Shown in pieces: positions 26,623 to 35,930 of a stretch of 64,000 nucleotides of DNA. Numbering within the stretch: the first letter of the stretch is position 1; each line of letters starts with the position of its first letter. Both the position numbers and the translations under genes were made by a program. This stretch comes from Paraburkholderia susongensis (GTDB lineage: Bacteria; Pseudomonadota; Gammaproteobacteria; Burkholderiales; Burkholderiaceae), in NCBI RefSeq assembly GCF_900177725.1, contig NZ_FXAT01000014.1, positions 1 to 64,000 on the forward strand, given 5' to 3'. The notes below the pieces were generated by a model that had not been told where the DNA came from, ran no database searches, and saw nothing but the letters and a program-made list of their open reading frames with translations.

Positions 26623-27996
26623 ATGTTCAATTATTGGCTTCAAAGTCTGTCGGCAAGATTGTGGATGACCACGGTCGTGCCACTTGCAGTCTGTCTGACG
26701 GCGCTTGTTGTGCCGGTGATCTACGCGTTCGATCACTATCCGGAGCAGACCATCGGACGACGGATGCAGATGGAATATGCCCATAAGGTTGCGGATGGAA
26801 TCAGCTTCAACGAAGCTGGCATTCCCGTATCCATGCAACTACCGGAGCGTGACGCGTGGATGTTCCGGGTGACGCCCACCGAACTCAAATATCGCGTGCT
26901 GGACGAACAGGGACATGTACTGCTGGCTTCGACCGAAACAGGCAACGTGGATTCGTGGCTTCCATCTGATTTCTCTGGTGCCGTTGGTCACATCGCTCAC
27001 TCGAATATCGACGGCAGACGATTCTTTGTCGTAACGCAGCGCATCATTCGAGGGCAGGCCGTCTTCTATGTGCAGACAGCGACAAGTGCGCGTTTCATCG
27101 AAGCGCTCGTCAGTTTAAAGATCAAGCCTATTCCGGCAGTCGTCAGAATTGTCTTTTTTGTCGCAATCGCTATTTTTGGACTGGCGTTGCCATTTGCGAT
27201 CCGCTGGGTGCTCCGGCCCCTGCGGAATGCGTCAGAAGCTGCGGCACAGATTACGCCGCGCAATCTGAAAACACGCCTCTCGACGAATGGTGTTCCGAAC
27301 GAAATCAGGCCGTTGATCAACGGCTTCAACGAGGCGCTTGGACGACTGGAAAAGGGCTTTACGGTTCAGCAGCAATTTCTTGCTGCCGCTGCGCATGAGC
27401 TGCAAACGCCATTGACATTGATTCGTGCAGGGATCGAGTTGCAGCCGGAGATCAAAGGGAAAGACCTGTTGATTCACGAAATCGATCTGATGTCGCGACA
27501 GGTGCGACAGTTGCTGCATCTGGCCGAGGTCAGCGAGGCACAGAATTTCAGCTTCGGCGAAGTCAGCATTGTCGACGCGGCGCAGGACGTCGTCGAGTAT
27601 CTGGCACGCAAGGCCGATGCAAAGCGGGTGAAGCTGCATATCGACGAGCACAGCACACCGGCTTCAATCCGGGCGGACAAAAGCGCGCTCTTCATTCTTC
27701 TCAAGAATATCCTCGAGAATGCGATCAACGCCTCGCCTGCAAACGGCCGCGTGTCGTTGACGATTGACGAAGCATCGATCGAGATTAGCGACGAAGGACT
27801 GGGTATACGGAAGGAACACCTTCCGTTTCTCTTCAAGCGATTCTGGCGAGCACCCGATGCGAAACATGACGGTGCCGGTCTCGGATTGGCAATATGCTGG
27901 GAAATCGCATTGGCACACGACTGGCGGCTGACGGTGAGCAGCGAGTCCGTTGGAACTCGGTTCACCGTCTGGCTAGGAATGGCTGATAGCCGATGA
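26623..27996 (+). CDS. Sensor histidine kinase
   Basis: A 457-residue inner-membrane kinase. It has a transmembrane helix at about 15-35, a periplasmic sensor domain to about 170, a second helix at 172-195, a HAMP linker, the dimerisation helix with phosphoacceptor His258 (AAAHELQTPLTLIRAG), and a catalytic ATP domain with N box (LLKNILENAINASP), G1 (EISDEGLGI) and G2 (DGAGLGLAICW). The start is ATG 26623. It should phosphorylate the preceding response regulator. The signal is not evident. Confidence 0.93.
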   Translation: MFNYWLQSLSARLWMTTVVPLAVCLTALVVPVIYAFDHYPEQTIGRRMQMEYAHKVADGISFNEAGIPVSMQLPERDAWMFRVTPTELKYRVLDEQGHVLLASTETGNVDSWLPSDFSGAVGHIAHSNIDGRRFFVVTQRIIRGQAVFYVQTATSARFIEALVSLKIKPIPAVVRIVFFVAIAIFGLALPFAIRWVLRPLRNASEAAAQITPRNLKTRLSTNGVPNEIRPLINGFNEALGRLEKGFTVQQQFLAAAAHELQTPLTLIRAGIELQPEIKGKDLLIHEIDLMSRQVRQLLHLAEVSEAQNFSFGEVSIVDAAQDVVEYLARKADAKRVKLHIDEHSTPASIRADKSALFILLKNILENAINASPANGRVSLTIDEASIEISDEGLGIRKEHLPFLFKRFWRAPDAKHDGAGLGLAICWEIALAHDWRLTVSSESVGTRFTVWLGMADSR

Positions 27997-28065
27997 CCGT
28001 GACGCGAATTGCCTGCACGGGGCATCGTCAGGATGTCGACCAACCACCGCTATTGACGCCAAATT

Positions 28066-29466
28066 ATGGATACCACCGTACGCACCAGGCAAGGTCTCAT
28101 CGAGGGCTTCTGTGAGAATGGGATTTTCAGGTTCCTGGGTGTGCCCTATGCGAAGCCACCCGTCGGCGAACGCCGCTGGAGGCCACCGGGTCCCATGGAC
28201 GGATGGGAAGGTGTCAGAAAGGCCCAGGAGTTCGGCCCCATATGCCCTCAGACTGCAGGCGCGGTGTTCCAGACGCGCGCCAGGTCCCAGAGTGAAGACT
28301 GCCTGTACCTGAATGTCTGGACGCGTTCGCTGGATTCGCAAGCAAGGCAGCCTGTGATGGTTTGGATTCACGGCGGCGGCTATTTGGGTGGCGGGGGTTG
28401 TGAAGATGGAACCGACGGTTCATGCCTCGCCGCAGAAGGTGTCACCGTGGTCAGTTTCAACTACAGGCTCGGCGCGTTTGGCTATCTGGCGCATTCAGCA
28501 TTTGGGAGCAACTTTGGTCTCCAGGATCAAATAGCGGCTCTTCGATGGGTGCAGGAAAATATCGAGCAGTATGGAGGCGACCCCGGATGTGTCACCGTCT
28601 TCGGTCAGTCGGCTGGCGGCCATTCGGTGCGTACGTTGCTGAGTTGTCCGGTAGCCTCGGGGCTGTTTCATCGCGCGATCCTGCAAAGCGGCGGTAGCGA
28701 GCGGTTTGCATTTGACCATTCCGCGCCCAACGAGAAAACCTACGCGGCGAGCGAAGCGCTTATCGCGCATCTAGGGGGTGGCGGTCCTGATGACCTGCGG
28801 CGGCTTCCGACCGAGGTCGTCAAGGAGGCCTCTCATCTCTATAGCGGCGTGATTCCGAAACGTGGAAAGGTTCATACGCCAGCAAATCTGGCGTGGATGC
28901 CGGTGAACGATGGCGTGATCCTGCCCGTCGATAGTGACGCGCGGCCATTGGGATCTGTGCCGCTTCTTCTCGGCTTTACGCGAAATGAGGCCCGGTATTT
29001 CATTCGGCCTGGAATGCTGCCCTACAATCGAATACTCCTTTGGGCGATGACGAGAGTCCTGGCAGGAAATCAGGCCCGCGCCGTGCGTTCCCAGCTAGCG
29101 GCTCAAGCGACTTCGATGTACGAACGATTCGATCGGGTCTATACCGACGCCGTCTTCGCGGAGCCTCTATTGGCAACAGCAAAGCGTCTTCTGGACTCGG
29201 GGCATAGCTTTTACTGTTATCGCTTCGATCGGGTGTCACCAGGCGCTGCGAAATCGAACTTCCTCGCTAAACACACAGCCGAACTTCGTTATCTTTTCGG
29301 CACGCTGACAGCCGACGAATACGATGAGACAGACCAGCGGATTTCGGGCTGGCTACAAGCGCAGTGGATCGCTTTCGCTCGCGATGGCGCTCCAGCCGAT
29401 GGCGTTGCGTGGCAGCCCTATGCCGCGGGCGAGCGCATCCTGGTCATTGGAGATGATGTGCAGTAG
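28066..29466 (+). CDS. Type B carboxylesterase
   Basis: A 466-residue carboxylesterase/lipase of the alpha/beta hydrolase fold. It has the early FRFLGVPYAKPPVGERRW segment, the oxyanion-hole HGGG (102-105), the nucleophile elbow FGQSAGG with Ser182, a probable acid residue in GFTRNEARYF and a catalytic His in AKHTAELRYLFG. It has no signal peptide, so it probably acts in the cytoplasm on small esters. The length is slightly short for the family (usually about 500). It lies 69 bp after the sensor kinase, with no obvious functional link. Confidence 0.9.
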   Translation: MDTTVRTRQGLIEGFCENGIFRFLGVPYAKPPVGERRWRPPGPMDGWEGVRKAQEFGPICPQTAGAVFQTRARSQSEDCLYLNVWTRSLDSQARQPVMVWIHGGGYLGGGGCEDGTDGSCLAAEGVTVVSFNYRLGAFGYLAHSAFGSNFGLQDQIAALRWVQENIEQYGGDPGCVTVFGQSAGGHSVRTLLSCPVASGLFHRAILQSGGSERFAFDHSAPNEKTYAASEALIAHLGGGGPDDLRRLPTEVVKEASHLYSGVIPKRGKVHTPANLAWMPVNDGVILPVDSDARPLGSVPLLLGFTRNEARYFIRPGMLPYNRILLWAMTRVLAGNQARAVRSQLAAQATSMYERFDRVYTDAVFAEPLLATAKRLLDSGHSFYCYRFDRVSPGAAKSNFLAKHTAELRYLFGTLTADEYDETDQRISGWLQAQWIAFARDGAPADGVAWQPYAAGERILVIGDDVQ

Positions 29467-29669
29467 GGAGGCATCGCGGACGATCCAGTGGTGCCGCTTC
29501 TGCACAGGTTGCGGATTATCGAGCCGTCGTCGTCAACAGGGCTTTCGAGCCTTTGGCGCCGACTGTGGCACTGAAGCCGGATCTTACGGCAGACGCCGGC
29601 CGCTACGCGCGCGTGCCCACCGCCTAGTCAAGGGCTCGTTCGCACATCCTTAATGGGCGTGAGCAGGCC

Positions 29670-30674
29670 CTACACAATCGGCTCCGCTTCATCTCCCGCG
29701 GAACCGGTCGCGCCGGCATCCTGGGCGTCGATGCTCGTGGGGCGGCAGCGCGCATCGACTTCGGGCGTGCTCGCGAACAACGGACTGTCGCGAAGAAGCC
29801 CGGTGATCCAGTCGATGAACGCGCGCACGCTCGACGAGAGATGGCGGTTATGCGGATAGACCGCCGAAATGGGCAGCGGTGTTGGCTTCCACTGCGCAAG
29901 AATCTCGACCAGTGCGCCCGATTCCAGGTACGGCAGCGCCATGAAACGCGCGCCCTGGACGATGCCGAAGCCATTCAGCGCGCTGCCCAGATAGGCTTCC
30001 GCGTCGTTCACGGCAATGGAGCCGCGCATCTTGACCTCGACCACTTCGCCGTTCGCTTCGAACGTGAGGGGCATGATGCGGCCGGTGCGGCTCCAGTAGT
30101 AGTTCACCGTGCGATGGTTGACGAGTTCGGCCAGCGTTTCCGGCGTACCCGCCTCTTGCAGATAGGCCGGGCTCGCAACGGTGACGGCCTGATAGATGCC
30201 GATACGTCTGGCGACGAGCGATGAATCCTGCAAGGTGCCGATGCGCACCACGCAGTCGATGCCTTCCTGGACGAGATCGAGGGGCTTGTCGCCGAGGCCG
30301 AGCACGAGGTCGATCTCGGGATATTGCTCGTGAAAGCTGCCTAGCGCCGGCATGACGACGAGGCGCCCGAGCGCGCCCGGCATGTCCACCCGCAGCCTGC
30401 CGCGCGGCGTGCGCTGCTTGCCGAGAAGCGAGCTTTCGATGTCGTCGATGTCCGCGAGGACGCGCACGCACCGCTCGTAATAGGCGGCGCCGTCCGGCGT
30501 GAGGTTGAGGCTGCGCGTTGTGCGTTGCAGTAGGCGCGTTTTCAGACGGGCTTCAAGCGCCTGGACGGTCACCGTCACGCGAGCGCGCGGCATATCCAGA
30601 GTCTCGGCCGCGCGCGTGAAGCTGTTCGTTTCGACCACGCGTGCGAATACTTTCATGGCCTGCACGATATCCAT
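29670..30674 (-). CDS. LysR family transcriptional regulator
   Basis: A 334-residue LysR-type regulator with an N-terminal winged helix (MDIVQAMKVFARVVETNSFTRAAETLDMPRARVTVTVQALE) and a two-lobed effector domain. A C-terminal tail of about 35 residues rich in Ala, Gly and acidic residues exceeds the usual length. It resembles the DsdC/AaeR-like subgroup acting on nearby divergent genes. It is divergent from the PQQ alcohol dehydrogenase gene at 31104, with a 429-bp gap, so it could regulate that gene; sequence alone does not show it. Confidence 0.92.
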   Translation of the reverse strand: MDIVQAMKVFARVVETNSFTRAAETLDMPRARVTVTVQALEARLKTRLLQRTTRSLNLTPDGAAYYERCVRVLADIDDIESSLLGKQRTPRGRLRVDMPGALGRLVVMPALGSFHEQYPEIDLVLGLGDKPLDLVQEGIDCVVRIGTLQDSSLVARRIGIYQAVTVASPAYLQEAGTPETLAELVNHRTVNYYWSRTGRIMPLTFEANGEVVEVKMRGSIAVNDAEAYLGSALNGFGIVQGARFMALPYLESGALVEILAQWKPTPLPISAVYPHNRHLSSSVRAFIDWITGLLRDSPLFASTPEVDARCRPTSIDAQDAGATGSAGDEAEPIV

Positions 30675-31103
30675 TGCCCACCCCTCGTTCCAGCGCGCAG
30701 TCTAAACCGCGCGGGCAGCGTGCGCCACACGCCGGTGCGAGGCGGTTGCGCGGGGACGCGGCCGCGCATTCGCCAGCACTATTTCTTCGGCGGACGTTTC
30801 CCAATACTACGGATTGCGAACCACGGCGCCCGCCTTCCAAAAAGCCAGCCGAAAGTCTAGAAAATCCCCAACACATCGCCTACGCTTAATCGAGCCGGCC
30901 TTTCGAGGACCTCTGCATCAGCTCGCCCTCTCCTCTGCGAAGCCGACCCGTCCTGACAAAGCTATCAACGATTCGAAAGTCGTACGCTTTTGTTGTCTGC
31001 GAGGGTTGCGCCATCGTGTTTTTCTCACGCAGTCGTCCGCGTGAATCCATGCCGCACTCCTGCGTTGCAATTCATCGGAACAATAAAAAGCACGGAGACG
31101 CTC
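30675..31103. promoter_or_regulatory. Divergent region between the LysR gene and PQQ dehydrogenase gene
   Basis: No gene is supported in these 429 bases; short frames lack family resemblance. It should carry the promoters of both flanking genes. GGAG at 31094-31097 is the ribosome binding site of the dehydrogenase gene. The element GTTTCCCAAT at 30796-30805 partly matches GTTCCCAAAA upstream of the kinase gene at 41937; this may be chance. Confidence 0.35.
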
Positions 31104-32837
31104 ATGCCACTCAACCGCATTCAAGGAATGGTCGGCCTACCATTGCTTGCCGCCGCATTCGGCTTGCCCGCGGCCTACGCCGCCGACGAAGTTCAGAACA
31201 GCTCGACCACCACGGCTGCGCCGGTGCCCTCGACGCTTCAGCCCGTGAGTCAGGCGCAGCTCGATCGGGCCGCCACCACGCAGGCGGCCTGGCTGCATTC
31301 GAACGGCTCCTACGCGCAGACGCGCTATTACCCCGGTTCGCAGATCAACCGGACGAACGTCGCGAAGCTCAGACCGGCATTTATCTTCCAGACGGCGGTG
31401 AACGAGTCGATGGAAACCGCGCCGATCGTCTCGGACGGCGTGATGTTCCTCACCACGTCGTTCAACCACGTGTACGCGATCGACGCCGTGACGGGCAAGG
31501 AGTTCTGGCATTACAAGCACAAGATGGGTCCGGTCACGACGTTCTGTTGCGGGCCCAACAATCGCGGCGTCGCCATCTCGGGCAACCGGCTCTATATGGG
31601 CACGCTCGACGCGAAACTCGTCGCGCTCGACGCGAAGACCGGCAACGTGCTGTGGCAAAGCCAGATCGCCGATCCTGACGAAGGCTACTCGGAAACGATG
31701 GCGCCGACGGTGGTCGACGGCAAGGTGCTGATCGGCACGAATGGCGGCGAATACGGCATTCGCGGCTTCGTCAAGGCGTTCGATGCGAATTCCGGCCAGT
31801 TGCTGTGGACGTTCTACACGATTCCGGAAACCGGCCAGGAAGGCGTGTGGGCCACCAAAGACGCGACCGGCCGCGACGAGAAGCGCGACATCGCCGCGGA
31901 GAAGAAACAGCTCGCGGACAAGGGCGGCGACTTCTACAAGACGCTCGGCGGCGGCGTGTGGATGACGCCCGCAATCGACAGGCAAACGCATACGGTGTAC
32001 TTCGTCGTGGGCAATCCGTCGCCGGACCTGTATGGCGCGATCCGGCCGGGAGACAACCTGTATACGGATTCGCTCGTCGCGATCGATCTCGATACCGGCA
32101 AATACAAATGGCACTACCAGTACGTGCCGCATGACGTGTGGGACCTCGACGCGGTGAGCCCGCCGATGCTGATCGACGTGCGCGACAACGACGGCAAGAT
32201 GATTCCGGGTATCGTGCATGGCGGCAAGACCGGCCACGTGTACGTGCACGACCGCGCCACCGGGCGCCTGATCCGCTATTCGCAGGCGATGATTCCGCAG
32301 GAAAACATGTGGGCCTTGCCGACCGCCGACGGTGCACGCATGCTGCCGGGCGCGAACGGCGGCGTCGAGTGGTCGCCGATGGCGTTCGACCCGCACACGC
32401 GTCTCGTCTACGCGGCCAATCTGCATCAGCCGATGACGTATCAGGTCGAGGAAGCCGCCTATCCGGGCGGCAGCAAGCTCTGGCTCGGCGGCGCGTTCAA
32501 GGTGATTCCGTCCGAGCAGCAGTGGGGCAAGCTGTCCGCCGTGAACGTCGACACGGGCAAGATCGCGTGGGACTACAAGACCGATCAGCCGCTGATCGGC
32601 GGCGTGCTCGCGACAGCGGGCGGTCTCGTGTTCAACGGCGAAGGCAACGGCCTGTTCCGCGCATTCGACGCCGCCACCGGCAAGAAGCTCTGGGAGTTCC
32701 AGTGCGGCGCGGGCGTCAATGCGCCGGCCGTGTCGTACACGGTCAACGGCAAGCAGTACATCGCGGTCGCGGCGGGCGGCAATACGCAGCTCGACTACAA
32801 GCGCGGCAACAGCGTGGTCGTCTTCGCGCTGCCATGA
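31104..32837 (+). CDS. PQQ-dependent alcohol (methanol-type) dehydrogenase, predicted lanthanide form
   Basis: A 577-residue periplasmic quinoprotein with a signal peptide cleaved near AYAAD (about 26) and an eight-bladed propeller. It has the vicinal disulfide Cys148-Cys149 (TFCCGPNNRG), metal ligands Glu216 (GGEYGIRG) and Asn304 (VVGNPSPDLYG), and catalytic Asp347 in VPHDVWDLDAVS. The Asp349 two residues on is the extra ligand that marks lanthanide-dependent enzymes of the XoxF/PedH kind; calcium enzymes have Ala or Ser there. Start ATG 31104, with GGAG 6 bases upstream; the open frame reaches back to 30990. It lacks a haem domain, so electrons go to the cytochrome encoded next. Substrate is methanol or another short alcohol; it may be nearer Mdh2-type enzymes than XoxF. 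Confidence 0.9.
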   Translation: MPLNRIQGMVGLPLLAAAFGLPAAYAADEVQNSSTTTAAPVPSTLQPVSQAQLDRAATTQAAWLHSNGSYAQTRYYPGSQINRTNVAKLRPAFIFQTAVNESMETAPIVSDGVMFLTTSFNHVYAIDAVTGKEFWHYKHKMGPVTTFCCGPNNRGVAISGNRLYMGTLDAKLVALDAKTGNVLWQSQIADPDEGYSETMAPTVVDGKVLIGTNGGEYGIRGFVKAFDANSGQLLWTFYTIPETGQEGVWATKDATGRDEKRDIAAEKKQLADKGGDFYKTLGGGVWMTPAIDRQTHTVYFVVGNPSPDLYGAIRPGDNLYTDSLVAIDLDTGKYKWHYQYVPHDVWDLDAVSPPMLIDVRDNDGKMIPGIVHGGKTGHVYVHDRATGRLIRYSQAMIPQENMWALPTADGARMLPGANGGVEWSPMAFDPHTRLVYAANLHQPMTYQVEEAAYPGGSKLWLGGAFKVIPSEQQWGKLSAVNVDTGKIAWDYKTDQPLIGGVLATAGGLVFNGEGNGLFRAFDAATGKKLWEFQCGAGVNAPAVSYTVNGKQYIAVAAGGNTQLDYKRGNSVVVFALP

Positions 32838-33475
32838 GGGGGCCGGCGCTGCGGGGAGCGCGGGAAACGCGCAGAGCGGCGCGCAGAGCGGTGCGCGGCG
32901 CATGGGCGGTGCTGCTATGCGGCTGGTTCGCGGCCGCATGGCTGCCGTCGGGCGCGCGCGCCGATGCCGAGGCGGGCAAGGCGAAAGCGCAGGTGTGCGT
33001 GGCCTGTCATGGTCCGATGGGCAATTCGACCAATCCGGACTATCCGATTCTGGCGGGGCAGACTGCGCGCTATCTCTATCTCGAACTGAAGGACTTCAAG
33101 GAAGGGCGGCGCAGCGATCCGCGCATGTCGCCGATGGCGGCGAATCTCTCGCGCGAGGACATGCAGGACCTTGCCGACTACTTCGCCGCGCAGAAGCTCG
33201 TGCCCGTACCGTACAAGACGGATGGCGCGAGCATCGAAGCGGGCCGGAAGAAATCGGCCGAGGTGCTGTGCACGATGTGCCACCTCGGCGGCTTTGCCGG
33301 CCAGAACGAGATTCCGCGCGTCTCCGGCCAACTGTATCCGTACATCGTCAAGCAGTTGCAGGACTTCCGCTCGCATACGCGGACCAATGATGCGGGCAAC
33401 ATGGCGAGCGTGACGCGCAATCTGAGCGACGACGACATCCATAATCTGGCCGCCTATATCAACAATCTCCAGTAG
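32834..33475 (+). CDS. Dihaem cytochrome c (c4-like)
   Basis: A 213-residue exported cytochrome with an Arg-rich signal peptide ending near GARADAE and two haem-binding motifs, CVACH (55-59) and CTMCH (146-150), each in a c4-type domain (AGQTARYLYLELKDFKEG; SGQLYPYIVKQLQDFRSH). Its ATG overlaps the dehydrogenase stop (ATGA), so the genes are translationally coupled. It is the probable electron acceptor for the quinoprotein, replacing the XoxG/MxaG monohaem cytochrome. Confidence 0.92.
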   Translation: MRGPALRGARETRRAARRAVRGAWAVLLCGWFAAAWLPSGARADAEAGKAKAQVCVACHGPMGNSTNPDYPILAGQTARYLYLELKDFKEGRRSDPRMSPMAANLSREDMQDLADYFAAQKLVPVPYKTDGASIEAGRKKSAEVLCTMCHLGGFAGQNEIPRVSGQLYPYIVKQLQDFRSHTRTNDAGNMASVTRNLSDDDIHNLAAYINNLQ

Positions 33476-33490
33476 CACGGGGCAGACATC

Positions 33491-34165
33491 ATGAAGGAAA
33501 CATTCGCTCGTCCGGTTGCGCTTGCCGCTGCGTTTGTCGTTGTGCTCGCCGCCGCATCCGGTGCGTGCGTGCCCGTGCTCGCGCAGGACCTTGGGGCGAT
33601 CAACCGCCAGCTGCTCGCGGCCGCGAAGGACGACGACCAGCAATCGCTCGTCGCGGCATTGCAGCACGGCGCGGCGGTGGACGCGATGAACCGGATCGGC
33701 GACACCGCGTTGATTACCGCGTGCAAGAAGGGCGATACGGCGATGGCGCGCACGCTGATCGAGCGCGGCGCGAACGTGCAGCACGCGAGCGCGCCGGGTG
33801 TCACGCCTTTGATGGCCGCGGCGTATGGCGGCTTCGATGAAATCGTCGCGCTGCTGCTCGCGCATGGCGCCGATCCTCTCGCGACGGATCGCGTCGGCAA
33901 GACCGCGATGGAATACGCGGCGGGCCAGGGGCAAACGAAGGTCGTGGGTCAGTTGCTCGATACGGGTATCGACGTGAATCGCACCTACAAGAACGATCTC
34001 ACCGCATTGATGTGGGCGGCGGGATACGATCGCGCGGAGACCGCGCAGTTGCTGCTCGCACGCGGCGCGAACCGGTCGTTGAAGGACAACCGGGGCATGA
34101 CGGCGAAGGATATCGCGGTGCAGACGAAATCGGCGCGGGTGGCGGGGTTGTTATCGGCGGGCTGA
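33491..34165 (+). CDS. Exported ankyrin-repeat protein
   Basis: A 224-residue protein with a signal peptide (VVLAAASGACVPVLAQD) followed by four to five ankyrin repeats (DTALITACKKGDTAMARTLIERGANVQ; VTPLMAAAYGGFDEIVALLLAHGADP; LTALMWAAGYDRAETAQLLLARGANRS). It begins 15 bp after the cytochrome gene, so it belongs to the same operon. Periplasmic ankyrin proteins near quinoprotein dehydrogenases probably act as assembly or docking factors; that is an inference. Confidence 0.9.
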   Translation: MKETFARPVALAAAFVVVLAAASGACVPVLAQDLGAINRQLLAAAKDDDQQSLVAALQHGAAVDAMNRIGDTALITACKKGDTAMARTLIERGANVQHASAPGVTPLMAAAYGGFDEIVALLLAHGADPLATDRVGKTAMEYAAGQGQTKVVGQLLDTGIDVNRTYKNDLTALMWAAGYDRAETAQLLLARGANRSLKDNRGMTAKDIAVQTKSARVAGLLSAG

Positions 34166-34249
34166 TGGCGACGCATGTTTGCTTTGCGCGGCCGGGACGC
34201 AGTGTTCAGATGTGCGCGTTACTTCCCATGTGCGCGTTGTATGTGAGCA

Positions 34250-34981
34250 TTATTTCGCGTTCGTGCTCATGTGCGCTCCTGTGCTCGCGTTCGCGTTTGC
34301 TTTTTCGGTCGGCCGCGTTTGCGCCAAAGCCGCCGGCAACGCTTCGAACGAGTCGATCAGCGCATCGCCACGCAACGTGCCGGCACCGCCCGGCCCGCCA
34401 TAGCCATAGCTGACGATGAAAACAGGCAAACCGGCCGCGCGTGCCGCCGCGACGTCGACGGCCGAATCTCCGATCAAGACGCAATCTCCGGGCTCGGCAT
34501 CGAGCAGCCGGCACGCATGCCAAAGCGGTTCGGGCGACGGCTTCATGCTGGTCAACGTGTCGCCCGCGACCAGCACGTCCAGATAAGCGGCCAGTCCTGT
34601 TTTTTCCAGCAGCGGTGCCGCGAGCGCCTGCGGTTTGTTGGTCACGCAGGCGGCGCGATACCCTCGCCGCCGCAATTCACGCAGCCCGGTAGTCACGCCC
34701 GGAAACACGCGGCCCAGTTGTCCGTTGGTCGCGGCATAGCGCCGTTCGAACATGCACTGCGCGTGCCCGATGTCGAACCGCTCGCCGGGTTTCGCCGTTT
34801 CCAGCGAGCGTTGCACGAGGTTGCGCACGCCGTTGCCGATGAACCCGGTCACCGTGGCGAACGGCAGCGGTGTCGCGCCGAGGTCATCGAGCATGCCGTT
34901 GACGGCGGCGACGATGTCCGGCGCGGTGTCGATCATCGTGCCGTCGAGGTCGATCAGCAGCGCGTTGCAGTGGCGGCTCAT
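34250..34981 (-). CDS. gph: Phosphoglycolate phosphatase
   Basis: A 243-residue HAD hydrolase of the CbbZ/Gph type. It has the nucleophile motif LIDLDGTMIDT near the N terminus, motif II VTNKPQALA, conserved Lys in SMKPSPEPLW, and motif IV LIGDSAVDVAAA. It removes 2-phosphoglycolate formed by RuBisCO oxygenation. The start is ATG 34981, overlapping the cbbY stop as ATGA; an ATG at 34987 is also possible. The C-terminal tail (about 22 residues rich in Ala/Thr/Asn) exceeds the usual length. It lies 25 kb from the RuBisCO genes. Confidence 0.88.
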   Translation of the reverse strand: MSRHCNALLIDLDGTMIDTAPDIVAAVNGMLDDLGATPLPFATVTGFIGNGVRNLVQRSLETAKPGERFDIGHAQCMFERRYAATNGQLGRVFPGVTTGLRELRRRGYRAACVTNKPQALAAPLLEKTGLAAYLDVLVAGDTLTSMKPSPEPLWHACRLLDAEPGDCVLIGDSAVDVAAARAAGLPVFIVSYGYGGPGGAGTLRGDALIDSFEALPAALAQTRPTEKANANASTGAHMSTNAK

Positions 34982-35802
34982 TGCCATGACGCACCTGGGT
35001 TCGCTCGATGATCCGTGTTCGGCTGCACGCGCGCAGCGCGCTCGGCGTGACGCACAGCGTCCCCATGCCAGCGGCGCAGCGTCGCCAGGTCCACCCAGCA
35101 ATGGTGTTCGCCGCGCACCGGCCCGGCAAGCGGCGTCTGCGGATCGCCGAGGTGAGGCAGCACGGCCAGCGCTCCGTCGAAGCAGTCCTCCGATGTATAC
35201 GTGCTCGGCGTGACGATGGCCGCAATACCCGCCGCGCGCGCCGCGAGCAGGCCGTTGCCGGAGTCTTCGAAGGCAAGACAGGCCGCGGCTTCCAGACCGA
35301 GCTGTTCGAGCACATGGTGATAGACGTCGGGGGCCGGCTTCTTCGTCGGCGTGGTGCCCGCGTCTCCGATTGCCGCGAAGCGCGTGCGCCAAGCTGCACC
35401 AAAATGGACTTGCAGCAGGGCGTCGAGGTTGGCCGGTGTCGTGGTCGTCGCGATGGCGATGCGCATGCCGGCCGCGGCCGCTTCGTTCATCAGGCGCGCG
35501 ATGCCGGGGCGCAACGGCAAGCCGCCGCGGCGTACGCGTTCGGTGTAGTGAAAGGTCTTGCGCGCGTGCAGCGCCTCGGCGGCCTGGGTGGCTTGCGCGC
35601 CCGCGGCTTCTTCTGTGTCGACCGTGCGCCAGTAGTGCAGCAGGCGCTCCTTGCCGCCCGCCACTTTGAGAAGGCGCGTATAGAGCGCCTCGTCCCAGAA
35701 CCAGTCGAGTTTCGCTTCCGCGAACGCGGCATTGAATGCGTGCAGATGAGCGGTCTCGGTGTCGGCCAGCGTGCCGTCGACGTCGAAGATAAGGGCTTGC
35801 AT
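34978..35802 (-). CDS. cbbY: CbbY-type HAD phosphatase
   Basis: A 274-residue HAD hydrolase with the motif IFDVDGTLADTETAHLHAFN, motif II IATTTTPANLDALL, motif III TKKPAPDVYHHVLEQLG and motif IV FEDSGNGLLAARAAG. This matches CbbY, shown in photosynthetic bacteria and plants to dephosphorylate xylulose 1,5-bisphosphate, an inhibitory RuBisCO by-product. It overlaps gph by ATGA. Together the two genes form a carbon-fixation repair pair detached from cbbLSX. A Thr/Glu/His-rich tail of about 30 residues is unusual. Confidence 0.9.
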   Translation of the reverse strand: MQALIFDVDGTLADTETAHLHAFNAAFAEAKLDWFWDEALYTRLLKVAGGKERLLHYWRTVDTEEAAGAQATQAAEALHARKTFHYTERVRRGGLPLRPGIARLMNEAAAAGMRIAIATTTTPANLDALLQVHFGAAWRTRFAAIGDAGTTPTKKPAPDVYHHVLEQLGLEAAACLAFEDSGNGLLAARAAGIAAIVTPSTYTSEDCFDGALAVLPHLGDPQTPLAGPVRGEHHCWVDLATLRRWHGDAVRHAERAARVQPNTDHRANPGASWQ

Positions 35803-35930
35803 CGTCGGGTCCTTGCCAAGGTGATTGCCGTTCAGACACGCACCACGATAGCCGAGCCGCAGGCCGATTTGAATTCAGAGATTCTTTCGCCGCCGATAAG
35901 CTGCTCCTTATGGGTTGATGCCCGACCGCG

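Noticed and set aside
31137..32939. 600-codon reverse frame opposite the PQQ dehydrogenase
   Set aside because: It has no recognisable domain and mirrors a clearly coding gene on the plus strand.
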